A DNA stretch of 47,688 nucleotides, from positions 1 through 47,688 of the forward strand of contig JABHIW010000175.1 in assembly GCA_018670825.1 (NCBI GenBank), in the 5' to 3' direction. Positions 8,404 to 16,274 of this stretch are shown one piece after another. The first letter of the stretch is position 1; every line of letters begins with the position of its first letter. This DNA is from Candidatus Scalindua sp. (GTDB lineage Bacteria; Planctomycetota; Brocadiia; Brocadiales; Scalinduaceae). The position numbers and the translations under genes were made by a program. The notes below the pieces were generated by a model that was given only the letters and a program-made list of their open reading frames with translations, searched no databases and was not told the origin of the DNA.

Positions 8404-9663
8404 ATGCACAGACGAGACTTTTTGCGATATATGATTTCTGCTCCGATTGCGGCAGCGACGTTTGTCTATGGCAACCCGTTTCAATCTATCCTGGGACTAG
8501 CTCAAGAAAGCACAGCAAAGGCCCTGGTTGTTATATTTCAACGAGGAGGATGTGATGGTCTAAACACGATAATACCATATGGTGACGGAGAATATTATAA
8601 TCTTCGTCCAGGCATATCCATTGCGCCTCCGGGCAGTGCTCAAGGCGCACTTGATCTTGTTGATCCTACGGGTAACCAAAACGGGCTGTTTGGTATGCAC
8701 CCGGCTTTAGCGCCACTCCATAACATATATCAACAAGGTACTGTTGCCGTATTACCGGCCGTACACTATGATAACGCTTCCAGGTCTCATTTTGATGGTC
8801 AAAACTATATTGAAAGTGGTTCCTCGATGCGCCTGCCTGATGGCTGGTTGAACCGCTACATGGCAACTACGCAAAATGGTACATTTTTGCGCGGTGTCGG
8901 TTTCGGATCTTCAACACCACATTCGTTACGAGGAGAGGTGCCTGTTTCAACCTTTTCAGACTTAAATTCATTTGTATTTTCTGATAGTGAATTGACGTCA
9001 AAGTTGGAAAATGTCTATTCTCAGACCGGGTCTGCTCCTGAAAGCTACCATTCCATGCTGCTTGAGAAGGGAGATCTAATGCTGAAAAACCTGAATACAC
9101 TTTCGCAAATTGATACAGAGAATTATTTCCCGGAGAATGGCGCGGTGTATCCTTCTTCCTCATATGGAACGCAACTCAGGCAAACAGTACAGCTTATAAA
9201 AGAGAACGTTGGACTGGAAGTAGCAACCGTCAGTATTGGAGGTTACGATAATCACTCCAACCAAGGTGGCGCGACAGGCAGCCAGGCCAATCGCCACGCA
9301 GACTTTGCTGGAGGAATTGCGGCCCTGTATAATGATCTGGGTTCCAGGATGGATGATGTATTGATATTGACGATGTCTGAGTTTGGACGGACCGCAAAAG
9401 AAAATGCCAGCGGAGGTTCTGACCACGGCAATGCTGCAGCATATTTTGTAATCGGAAATAATGTGAATGGTGGAATATATGGTGACTGGCCGGGCTTGCA
9501 GGAAAGCAATCTTTACAGAGAGCGATATCTTGCACATAACATTGATTTCAGAAATGTAATGGGTGAAGTTGTCGATCGTCACTTTCAGCAGGCAGGCAGC
9601 ATCCCTAGCGTTTTGCCAAACCACAGCTACCAACCCACAGGTTTTTTACCGACGGTTATATGA
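8404..9663 (+). CDS. Tat-exported DUF1501 protein
   Basis: 419 residues; AAGGAG lies 7 bases before the ATG. The N-terminus MHRRDFLRYMISAP is a twin-arginine signal, so the protein is exported folded, possibly with a bound metal. The body matches DUF1501 of the alkaline-phosphatase-like superfamily: VVIFQRGGCDGLNT near residue 40, the GYDNHSNQ motif, MSEFGRTAKEN and GGSDHGNA, with the Asp/His residues expected for metal binding. The function is unknown. Pairs of DUF1800 and DUF1501 genes are common in planctomycetes and other bacteria and are thought to act together at the cell surface. The 14-base spacing to the upstream gene indicates co-transcription. Length is normal for the family. Confidence 0.92.
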   Translation: MHRRDFLRYMISAPIAAATFVYGNPFQSILGLAQESTAKALVVIFQRGGCDGLNTIIPYGDGEYYNLRPGISIAPPGSAQGALDLVDPTGNQNGLFGMHPALAPLHNIYQQGTVAVLPAVHYDNASRSHFDGQNYIESGSSMRLPDGWLNRYMATTQNGTFLRGVGFGSSTPHSLRGEVPVSTFSDLNSFVFSDSELTSKLENVYSQTGSAPESYHSMLLEKGDLMLKNLNTLSQIDTENYFPENGAVYPSSSYGTQLRQTVQLIKENVGLEVATVSIGGYDNHSNQGGATGSQANRHADFAGGIAALYNDLGSRMDDVLILTMSEFGRTAKENASGGSDHGNAAAYFVIGNNVNGGIYGDWPGLQESNLYRERYLAHNIDFRNVMGEVVDRHFQQAGSIPSVLPNHSYQPTGFLPTVI

Positions 9664-9721
9664 AATAGAGAATTTATTGTCTGCTGATCTTATGGCGGAC
9701 TAATAACTGGGAAAGGATAAA

Positions 9722-10192
9722 ATGAAAAATAATGTAAGAATATATAGGATCAATGTGCTTTCGGTATTTGTTAAATTTTTTTCTATAATCACTGTTATTG
9801 TTTTCTTGTGGCACACTCCTATAGCGAACGTACAAGGAGAGGAAGCAGAAATGAGTGGTAATATGATGGCTGCTGCCAAAGATTCTACTTCATCAATTAC
9901 TGATCGTTATACAAACGATGAAATTGAAGAGAGGATTAATGCGATTAAAGATTCAATCCCGGTGGTTCCTGACCGTTATACAAATGATGAAATATATACT
10001 AAAGACGAGATTAAAGAGGTAATTAATGCTTCAACTCCGGATGCTTACACACAAGAATACATTGATAAGCATTACTATACAAAAGAGGAAGTAGACAATC
10101 AAATTATAGCTCTTAATGAGACGATATCAGATTTAAAAAATATCTTAAAAAATATGCGCAGCAGTATTCCGGCAAATATTGATGAAGAGTAA
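9722..10192 (+). CDS. Exported protein with YTxxEI/YTKEEVD repeats
   Basis: 156 residues. GGGAAAGGA precedes the ATG by 5 bases. An N-terminal hydrophobic segment (residues about 13-32) looks like a signal peptide or anchor. The rest contains repeats of the form RYTNDEIEERI, RYTNDEIYTKDEI, YTQEYIDKHYYTKEEVDNQI, followed by a coiled-coil-like tail (NETISDLKNILKNM). YTKxEVDxxI repeats occur in phage tail fibres and trimeric coiled-coil surface proteins; I infer an oligomeric fibrous domain. It lies 58 bases after the DUF1501 gene and probably belongs to the same operon, perhaps as a surface or anchoring partner. The specific role is unknown. Confidence 0.7.
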   Translation: MKNNVRIYRINVLSVFVKFFSIITVIVFLWHTPIANVQGEEAEMSGNMMAAAKDSTSSITDRYTNDEIEERINAIKDSIPVVPDRYTNDEIYTKDEIKEVINASTPDAYTQEYIDKHYYTKEEVDNQIIALNETISDLKNILKNMRSSIPANIDEE

Positions 10193-10296
10193 GAGTGGAA
10201 TATGATAAACGATATTCGTACTGCTTAGCTCTCTTTTCCGTCCTTGCCGATTGTAAGACGATAAAGATGTGATTATCCTAAAGAGTCTACACCACT

Positions 10297-10500
10297 CCAC
10301 AATTAAAAATGGCAGCGCATCTGCCAAAAGGCGGATGCACTGCCATAGGTAAACTAATCACACTGCTTTGCCACGCTCAGCGGGGCTTTACCCTATCCGG
10401 ACAACAGTTGATGATTTTACTATTCGTAAGCGACTACACGTATTAAGCCCATTGTACTGCCATCGGCATTTGCGGTCGAAGAATCACTTACCGAGATAAC
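10297..10500. repeat. Duplicated segment, counterpart of 3031-3203
   Basis: This spans the 3' half of the small gene at 10420-10614 and its downstream flank. It keeps an extra GC-rich insert (GCGGATGCACTGCC... GCTCAGCGGGGC) absent in the other copy, so the 3031-3203 copy appears shortened. Confidence 0.7.
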
Positions 10501-10614
10501 TTTCTCGATTTTGTTCTCCTCTATAAAATCATTCACTGACTTATCAAGCGCGTCCAGTTCTTCTTTAACATGAAAAATTCTGAGTTGAGAACTGAATGTT
10601 TTTACTTTTACCAT
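10420..10614 (-). CDS. Small conserved hypothetical protein, 64 residues
   Basis: A strong ribosome site (GAAGGAG) precedes the ATG. The sequence has a helical first half (ELDALDKSVNDFIEENKIEK) and a beta-rich conserved tail (VISVSDSSTANADGSTMGLI, then RVVAYE). The tail is repeated in a broken copy at 3116-3199, so the family has at least two loci in this genome. There is no signal, membrane segment or cysteine. I do not recognise a named family. It lies 56 bases downstream of the tetraheme cytochrome gene on the same strand and may be the last gene of the aspA-flavoprotein-cytochrome run. Confidence 0.65.
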   Translation of the reverse strand: MVKVKTFSSQLRIFHVKEELDALDKSVNDFIEENKIEKVISVSDSSTANADGSTMGLIRVVAYE

Positions 10615-10670
10615 TATCTTTCTCCTTCAAAAAACAGGTTTATAAAGCTAATCAAATACAAAAAAATATA

Positions 10671-11246
10671 TTACATACCCATAACCCCTTTTTGGGCATT
10701 GAGGATCTCCCATCCATGAAAGTTCAACTCAAATTTCTTCTTTTCATCATGACAATCCAGGCATTTCTTATTACCGGTTTTTGACCATCTCTGCAATACC
10801 ATAGCAGTCTTTGCCGTCTTGCCCTGATGGGTAAAATTGCCTTTTCCCGCATGACAAAAACTGCATTCAACATCCATCATTTCTGCCAGTTTAAACATCT
10901 TTGCTGCTACCTCTAATTTCTCGGTAAATTGCCTTTTCCCGGCATGACAAAACTTACATTTTACACCAAGTGCCACTGCCGCTCTCATCATAACCTTTGC
11001 CTTATTTCCTTTTTTCGTAAATTCAGAAGCATTAACATTATGACAGAAAGAGCATTTTCTTCCTAAAGCAGGAGCCACCTCCTCACTACATTGTTTACGT
11101 TTTGCATCTCTGCTTCCAACCATGTAAGGTTCCTGCAATTGGTCAGGTTCGGGCAAATCTAATTCTTCCGCTCCTATTAATCCTGATGATAAAACGATTA
11201 AAAAGACGATACTCATGACATTCAAATTTTTTATGGTCTTTATCAT
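10671..11246 (-). CDS. Periplasmic tetraheme c-type cytochrome
   Basis: 191 residues with four CxxCH haem sites at residues 65-69 (CSFCH), 97-101 (CKFCH), 128-132 (CSFCH) and 162-166 (CLDCH). A hydrophobic signal lies at residues 8-26 with cleavage near IGAEE. The middle is an internal repeat (AxxxG-KCKFCHAGKRQFTEK versus ECSFCHAGKGNFTHQGKTA), suggesting haem-module duplication. I start at the ATG at 11246 because GGA is correctly placed before it; an upstream in-frame TTG overlaps that site. It is probably a periplasmic (or anammoxosome-lumen) electron carrier. It follows the flavoprotein gene by 33 bases and may be co-transcribed. The redox partner is not shown by sequence. Confidence 0.9.
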   Translation of the reverse strand: MIKTIKNLNVMSIVFLIVLSSGLIGAEELDLPEPDQLQEPYMVGSRDAKRKQCSEEVAPALGRKCSFCHNVNASEFTKKGNKAKVMMRAAVALGVKCKFCHAGKRQFTEKLEVAAKMFKLAEMMDVECSFCHAGKGNFTHQGKTAKTAMVLQRWSKTGNKKCLDCHDEKKKFELNFHGWEILNAQKGVMGM

Positions 11247-11279
11247 TTGTAACAATCCTTTTTTAAATTCAAAAATTAA

Positions 11280-11867
11280 TTAAGTCACTTTTACCGATGA
11301 ACCTGCTTCAAATGCCATCCGCAGTGCATCAGGGTGCTTAAGAATGTCACCCTTATGCTCCATATCTTTAAAAAATAATTCATCTGTGTATTTTATATCC
11401 AGTGTGCTAAAGATAGCCTTTACCACATAAATGGCACCTTCAAAAACTTTATTATAGTCTTTCGATCCTGCAGTGGAAATAAAATATCCTGAACGTTTCC
11501 CTTTGTCAGGGCTTACCAATGCCTGCTTAAGAATATATTTTCGAGACCACAAGGTCTGACAACGATCAATAAATGATTTTAACTGGGCGCTGACTCCACA
11601 AAAGTAGATTGGAGATGCAAAAACTATACAATCCGCCTCCAGAAGTTTTTTATGCATCAACTGCATATCATCGGCGATAACACATTTACCACTCTTTTGA
11701 CAAGAACCGCAAGACGTACATGGTGATATTTTTAATTCGGTTAGTATAATTAATTCGGTCTTATGGCCGACTTCCTCAGCACCTCTCATAAACTCTTTTA
11801 TGAGTAATTCACTGTTTCCGTTCCTTCTGGGGCTACCGGATATCCCTAGTATCTGAGCTGGTTTCAT
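11280..11867 (-). CDS. Flavodoxin-fold NAD(P)H-dependent FMN reductase / iron-sulfur flavoprotein
   Basis: 195 residues. The N-terminus ILGISGSPRRNGNSELLIKE is the FMN phosphate loop of the NADPH-dependent FMN reductase superfamily. A cysteine cluster follows at residues 50, 53, 56 and 62 (CTSCGSCQKSGKC), the pattern of iron-sulfur flavoproteins that bind a 4Fe-4S cluster. FASPIYFCGVSAQLKSFIDR is the usual second flavin-binding region. Such proteins shuttle electrons in anaerobes and some reduce O2 or peroxide. It lies 15 bases after aspA on the same strand. The exact substrate is unknown. Length is typical. Confidence 0.85.
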   Translation of the reverse strand: MKPAQILGISGSPRRNGNSELLIKEFMRGAEEVGHKTELIILTELKISPCTSCGSCQKSGKCVIADDMQLMHKKLLEADCIVFASPIYFCGVSAQLKSFIDRCQTLWSRKYILKQALVSPDKGKRSGYFISTAGSKDYNKVFEGAIYVVKAIFSTLDIKYTDELFFKDMEHKGDILKHPDALRMAFEAGSSVKVT

Positions 11868-11882
11868 AGTTAAGTTTTAATA

Positions 11883-13295
11883 CTATTTTGAAATAAAACC
11901 CGGTTTCGTCATTGATATAGGCGAAAGTAATTTATCGAGCTTCTCTTCAGACATTAATTTCTTTTCCAGAATGATTTCCTTTATCGGTTTGCCGGTCAAC
12001 AACGACTCCTTTGCTACCTCTGCCGCCTTTGAATATCCGATATAAGGATTCAAAGCTGTTACTATTGCCATACTACCGGTGGCATATTGATAACACCTCT
12101 CTTCATTGACCATAATACCTTTTACGCATTTATTGGTGAATACTTCCAATGCGTTTGTCAGGATTGAAACTGAGTCCAGCAGTTTGTACTGCATTACAGG
12201 CATCATGACGTTTAATTCAAATTGTCCTGCCTGTGATGCCATAGAAATAGTAAGGTCATTTCCTATTATAGCAAAACAGACCATGTTTAGCATTTCTGCC
12301 ATAACCGGATTAACTTTACCGGGCATGATTGAAGAACCTGGCTGTACTGCAGGAAGTGTTATCTCCGCAAGGCCGGTCTTTGGGCCTGAACTCAAAAGGC
12401 GCAGATCATTTGCAATCCTGATCAGCTCTATTGCTAATACTTTTACAGCACCCGAAACTTCTGTGACAGGAGCATTGCTTTGCATTGCCTCGAAATAGTT
12501 GGAAGAAGCCCTTACACCTAAACCAGTGATCTCATTCAATTCAAAAATGATCTTGTGCGCATAGTCAGGGTGGGTATTAAGCCCTGTCCCTACCGCAGTG
12601 CCACCGATGCCTAGCTCCTTTAACGCATCGCTTGCTCTTCTTATTTTTTCTACTGCCTTTGAAACCGCTGATGCATAACCGCAAAACTCCTGACCTAACT
12701 TTATGGGCGCCGCATCCTGAAGATGCGTTCTTCCCGATTTTATGATGCTATCAAACTCTTCAACCTTTTCATTGAGCCTGTCCGCCAACTCATCTACTAC
12801 AGGAAATAACTCTGTTAATAAAGATAATGCGGCAATCCTCATTGCAGTGGGAAAGACATCGTTTGTCGATTGTCCAAAGTTGACATGGTCATTTGGATGG
12901 ATGACGGAATAGTCCCCCTTCTTTCCACCTAACGATTCAATTGCAATGTTGGCGATTACCTCATTCACATTCATATGACATGATGTGCCGGCACCCGCCT
13001 GATAGACATCTACAACAAATTGGTCTTGAAACTCTCCTGCTATTATCCTGTCGGCGGCATTGATAATTGCTTTGCCCTTTTCATCATCCAGGCACCCGAG
13101 TTCATTGTTTACCTTTGCCGCAGCCCTTTTAATATAAACCATTGATTTAATAAAAGCCTGATGAGGTCTTATGCCGCTGATTGGGAAATTCTCCCGTGCT
13201 CTGACTGTCTGAGCACCATAATATGAGCCCATCGGTACATTTACTTCACCTAATGAATCTTTTTCAATACGGTGCTGTTTGTTTTCAATATCCAT
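11883..13295 (-). CDS. aspA: Aspartate ammonia-lyase (aspartase)
   Basis: 470 residues, the usual length for the class II fumarase/aspartase superfamily. Family motifs: GAGTSCHMNVNEVIAN, HPNDHVNFGQSTNDVFPTA, the TGLGV region and the signature GSSIMPGKVNPVMAEMLNMV, which carries the catalytic Ser loop. The GAGTS and GQSTND forms favour aspartase (L-aspartate to fumarate plus ammonia) over fumarase. For an ammonium-metabolising organism this would connect ammonium and C4-acid pools, which is inference. It is the first gene of a minus-strand run with the flavoprotein and tetraheme cytochrome. A perfect 23-bp palindrome lies just upstream. Confidence 0.88.
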   Translation of the reverse strand: MDIENKQHRIEKDSLGEVNVPMGSYYGAQTVRARENFPISGIRPHQAFIKSMVYIKRAAAKVNNELGCLDDEKGKAIINAADRIIAGEFQDQFVVDVYQAGAGTSCHMNVNEVIANIAIESLGGKKGDYSVIHPNDHVNFGQSTNDVFPTAMRIAALSLLTELFPVVDELADRLNEKVEEFDSIIKSGRTHLQDAAPIKLGQEFCGYASAVSKAVEKIRRASDALKELGIGGTAVGTGLNTHPDYAHKIIFELNEITGLGVRASSNYFEAMQSNAPVTEVSGAVKVLAIELIRIANDLRLLSSGPKTGLAEITLPAVQPGSSIMPGKVNPVMAEMLNMVCFAIIGNDLTISMASQAGQFELNVMMPVMQYKLLDSVSILTNALEVFTNKCVKGIMVNEERCYQYATGSMAIVTALNPYIGYSKAAEVAKESLLTGKPIKEIILEKKLMSEEKLDKLLSPISMTKPGFISK

Positions 13296-13345
13296 TAAAA
13301 TATACCTTACTAAAGCTTATGGTTTATCCTATCCCATTATCAACA

Positions 13346-13395
13346 ACCTCTCTTTCAAGAGGACTCCAGTCTTGGAGTCCTCTTGAAAGAGAGGT
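13346..13395. repeat. Perfect 23-bp inverted repeat with 4-base loop
   Basis: 13346-13368 pairs without mismatch with 13373-13395; the loop is GTCT. It begins ACCTCTCTTTCAAGAGGACT and ends GAAAGAGAGGT. It lies downstream of the superoxide reductase gene and 51 bases upstream of aspA, both minus strand, so it may end the first transcript. It lacks a clean T-run, and a mobile or dispersed repeat is equally possible. Confidence 0.75.
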
Positions 13396-13435
13396 CTGCC
13401 ACCAGGCAGACGCTCTCCTAACTCTCCTCGCTTAA

Positions 13436-13810
13436 CTATTCAGTTTTTACCTGAGCAGTACCTTCCCAAAGGCCGTGTAAATTGCAACGACTTACTGCCC
13501 GCAGTGTAGAATTGAGTCCGTGATGACTCAGTTTCAAAGGAATAGTTATCTCAGGCTTTGTCATTACCGGCGCGAAATCAAATCTGCCCAGATATACACT
13601 TCCTATATAAAATTCAATCCACTGAATAAAATGTTCATTTTCATTCGGGTGCTCTATCTCTCCAACAGTAATTTTTATATCGTTAAACTCACCTACCTTA
13701 AAAACAGATGGCGCGGTAATAACCGGTACATGTTTCTTCGCAACAGGTGAATCCGACTCTACATCTTCAGGTTTATTAACTTTACAAAATAGTGCTTTGT
13801 CATTTGACAT
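13436..13810 (-). CDS. Superoxide reductase (neelaredoxin / class II desulfoferrodoxin)
   Basis: 124 residues without the N-terminal desulforedoxin domain, hence class II. All five ligands of the Fe(His4Cys) centre are visible: H27 (KKHVPV), H54 and H60 (IEHPNENEH, spaced by six), C109 and H112 (CNLHGLW). The enzyme reduces superoxide to H2O2 using electrons from rubredoxin-type donors and is cytosolic, as there is no signal. In most family members the first motif is EKHVP, with Glu and Lys near the open iron site; here it is KKHVP, so the Glu is replaced while the Lys is kept. The electron donors are probably the FeS4 proteins at 20868-22544. It probably forms its own short transcript. Confidence 0.92.
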   Translation of the reverse strand: MSNDKALFCKVNKPEDVESDSPVAKKHVPVITAPSVFKVGEFNDIKITVGEIEHPNENEHFIQWIEFYIGSVYLGRFDFAPVMTKPEITIPLKLSHHGLNSTLRAVSRCNLHGLWEGTAQVKTE

Positions 13811-13870
13811 TTTAGATCTCCAAAAAAATTCAACTTATTATTGTAATTAAAACACAACTAACTACACATG

Positions 13871-13885
13871 TGCGGCAAAGCCGCA
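13871..13885. repeat. Short perfect hairpin TGCGGC-AAA-GCCGCA
   Basis: Six base pairs and a 3-base loop, upstream of the superoxide reductase gene. It is followed (13899-13930) by iterated CTAAAGTG-type words, which look like a small dispersed repeat. No T-run. Confidence 0.4.
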
Positions 13886-13994
13886 ACAAAGTTTTAAGTG
13901 TCTAAAGTGAACTAAAGTGCCTAAAATTTAAAAACAAAATATTTGCTTTTAAGCCACAACTTTAGCGCTCTTCAAACTTTAGACTTCTAACTTA

Positions 13995-14573
13995 TTATTC
14001 TTCCAACGAAATATTGTATGCAATCCCGCCCAGCAAATCCCCAACCTTACTTGATGGATGACAGCTTATGCATCCTTTCATAACCGCGTGTACACTGGTA
14101 ACCACCCTCAAGTGGTCTTTGCCCCCAATCTTTTCAATCTTTTCAAAATATGTTTTTCCTGAAATCATTGCATTAATTGCGTCTCTCTCAAATTCATCTT
14201 TGGGATTATTTTCCGGATTAAACGGAGTGCCGGTTGCATCCAGTAGCCTCGCTTCGTGCCAACCCTTTTTATTCATTGACTTGAACACCCTTTTGGACAG
14301 TGTGGCCGCCGCGAGTACAGAGGGGTCATCAACGTATTCTTCAGTAATGAGAACGATATAAGTCTTATAAAGATCATCAAGCATCCGTACTGTCTTTCTC
14401 GCATGGTCTAATTCCATGTTCCTTACCGATTTGTACAATTCTTCCATTACTTGCAAAGGCTTTTTAGGCACATCCATAAAATAGTCTGCTGTCTCGTCTG
14501 CAGTTACTTTAGGACTTGTGAAGAATAACATTAATATAAACACTAATATTAATGTTACATTTTTTTTTGCCAT
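13995..14573 (-). CDS. Periplasmic monohaem cytochrome, DUF3365 (Tll0287-like) family
   Basis: 192 residues with a signal peptide (hydrophobic residues about 5-22, cleavage near VTADE). A single haem site CISCH lies at about 168-172 near the C-terminus. The stretch RLLDATGTPFNPENNPKDEF followed by ERDAI is the DUF3365 hallmark, in which a helical PAS-like domain is followed by the haem motif. Family members are seen as stand-alone haem proteins or as sensory domains of kinases; here there is no extra domain, so it is a soluble periplasmic haem protein or O2/NO/redox binder. It lies between the superoxide reductase and the ALDH/TPP pair. The role is inferred from family only. Confidence 0.85.
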   Translation of the reverse strand: MAKKNVTLILVFILMLFFTSPKVTADETADYFMDVPKKPLQVMEELYKSVRNMELDHARKTVRMLDDLYKTYIVLITEEYVDDPSVLAAATLSKRVFKSMNKKGWHEARLLDATGTPFNPENNPKDEFERDAINAMISGKTYFEKIEKIGGKDHLRVVTSVHAVMKGCISCHPSSKVGDLLGGIAYNISLEE

Positions 14574-14677
14574 GATGTATATTCTCCTAAAATTACCAAA
14601 TTAGAAAATAGCACAGTTTCCGTAATATCTCATTCTAACAAAACAGTTTATAAGGTGTCCAAAGATTAGTTTAATTG

Positions 14678-14828
14678 AGAAGTGTCCCGTTAGAAATTTG
14701 CACATGCGGCTTTTGTCAAATCCGGGAGCTTTCCCGTTTTCCCACCCGAACGAATTCATCCGGGCGAGCACGGAGACAAGCTTTGTGGCAATAAATAAAA
14801 CATGCAAAAATCTAACCGGACACTACTG
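14678..14828. mobile_element. MITE, copy B, with 9-bp target duplication
   Basis: Terminal inverted repeats: left GAGAAGTGTCCCGTTAGAAA, right CTAACCGGACACTACTG (inverse AGTAGTGTCCGGTTAG). The interior (about 100 bases) has no transposase. The flanks are AGTTTAATT (14669-14677) and AGTTAAATT (14829-14837), an 8/9 match consistent with a 9-bp target site duplication. The same family occurs at 31956-32119 and as a solo end at 456-486. Confidence 0.7.
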
Positions 14829-14859
14829 AGTTAAATTGTACCAATGATATTAATGATAG

Positions 14860-16251
14860 TTACAAATATTTATTTTTAATAACCATCATTTTCGTCCGTG
14901 TCATTTCTTCCATAGAGTAGGGAATACCTCCCATACCAATTCCTGATTCATCTCGACCACCAAAGGGCATCCAGTCAACTCTAAATGCGGTATGGTCATT
15001 GACTATGACTGCTGTCGCGTTTAGCTTTTTAACTATCTCCAAACCGGCATTTAGATTATTAGTGAAAACGGAGGCTTGAAAAGCATAGGGCAAAGAATTA
15101 GCTTGTTTGATTGCCGTATTTCGGTCTGTATAACTAAAGAGGCAAACTACCGGCCCGAATACTTCTTGATTTGAAATCTTAGTATCTTCCGGTGGATTCA
15201 AAAGAACAGTTGGGGCATAATAGAAATCTGATAGTCGTTGGCCTCCGCATAACAAAACCGCTCCTTTTTCAACAGCTTCATTGACCCATTGTTCAACTCG
15301 ATCAACTTCTCCGGGCACAATGAGAGGGCCAACTTCCGTTTTTTCATCCAGGGGATCACCCACAATAAGTTCTTTCACCATAGCGGCTAACCTTTTAGCC
15401 ACTTCGTCACAAATTTTCTCATGAACAAAGACACGTTGTACAGAAACACACACCTGGCCTGCATGATAGAATCCACCCTTAAGCAGCGCTGGCAACATCT
15501 CATCTATATCTGCATCGGGTTCCACAATGACGGGAGCAACTCCACCATGCTCCAGAGCACAGCGTGTACCTGGTGATAGCTTTGAACGTAAATCCCAGCC
15601 AACTTTGGCAGAACCGATAAAAGAGAAGTAATTGATCCGTGAATCCGTGACTAGTTTTTGAGTAAGTTCTGTTTCTCCTATGAAAGCGGTACACCAACCG
15701 TCAGGCAAACCAGCCTCTTTTAAAATATCCATGAAGGCGAAACAGGAGAGAGGGGTGGCTTTAGCAGGTTTAATAATAACAGGTGAACCCACTGCAATTG
15801 CCGGAACTGTCTGGTGAACAATTAAATTCAGAGGATGATTAAAAGCACTCACTGATGCAACTAATCCAATAGGTTCCCTCATTGTAAAAGCCAGGCGCTG
15901 AGAAGAAGAGCGTGTATGTCCCATAGGAATTTGCTCACCCTTCATTTGAGCGATATGTTCTATTGCCAGTTTAACTCCGTTAACTGCCCTTAAGACTTCT
16001 ACTTTAGAATCTTGATAAGGTTTACCACCTTCCTGGGCAGCAATTTTAGTCAACGTATCAATCTGCTCAGTCATAATTTGAGCAGCTCTTTCCAGGATTT
16101 CTATCCGTTCATAAGCAGGCAACCACTGTTCAGAATTGAGAAATAACCGGTGAGCTTTACTTATAATATTTTCCAGAGTTTGAGCATCCATCAGAGGTAC
16201 TTCCTGAATTAAGCTCTGATCATGAGGTCTATTAACTTTGATAACTGTCAT
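14860..16251 (-). CDS. NAD(P)-dependent aldehyde dehydrogenase (lactaldehyde/phosphonoacetaldehyde DH-like)
   Basis: 463 residues. Catalytic residues are visible: N138 (SAFNHPLNL), the general base E234 (LEHGGVAP), and the nucleophile C268 (GQVCVSVQR). EVFGPVV is the family motif near the C-terminus. The oxyanion and base residues are intact, although LEHGG replaces the more common LELGG. Length and motifs suit the group that includes lactaldehyde and phosphonoacetaldehyde dehydrogenases; the substrate cannot be read from sequence. It follows the TPP enzyme by 23 bases, so the two probably form an operon in which the TPP enzyme produces an aldehyde or acyloin that this enzyme oxidises. That coupling is inference. 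Confidence 0.88.
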   Translation of the reverse strand: MTVIKVNRPHDQSLIQEVPLMDAQTLENIISKAHRLFLNSEQWLPAYERIEILERAAQIMTEQIDTLTKIAAQEGGKPYQDSKVEVLRAVNGVKLAIEHIAQMKGEQIPMGHTRSSSQRLAFTMREPIGLVASVSAFNHPLNLIVHQTVPAIAVGSPVIIKPAKATPLSCFAFMDILKEAGLPDGWCTAFIGETELTQKLVTDSRINYFSFIGSAKVGWDLRSKLSPGTRCALEHGGVAPVIVEPDADIDEMLPALLKGGFYHAGQVCVSVQRVFVHEKICDEVAKRLAAMVKELIVGDPLDEKTEVGPLIVPGEVDRVEQWVNEAVEKGAVLLCGGQRLSDFYYAPTVLLNPPEDTKISNQEVFGPVVCLFSYTDRNTAIKQANSLPYAFQASVFTNNLNAGLEIVKKLNATAVIVNDHTAFRVDWMPFGGRDESGIGMGGIPYSMEEMTRTKMMVIKNKYL

Positions 16252-16274
16252 TTTCCAAATCCTTTTCTTCCTGA

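Noticed and set aside
9160..9633. 157-codon minus-strand frame
   Set aside because: Lies wholly antisense to the well-supported DUF1501 gene; composition is that of a shadow frame.
14601..14807. 68-codon minus-strand frame
   Set aside because: Falls mostly within the MITE at 14678-14828; no ribosome site.
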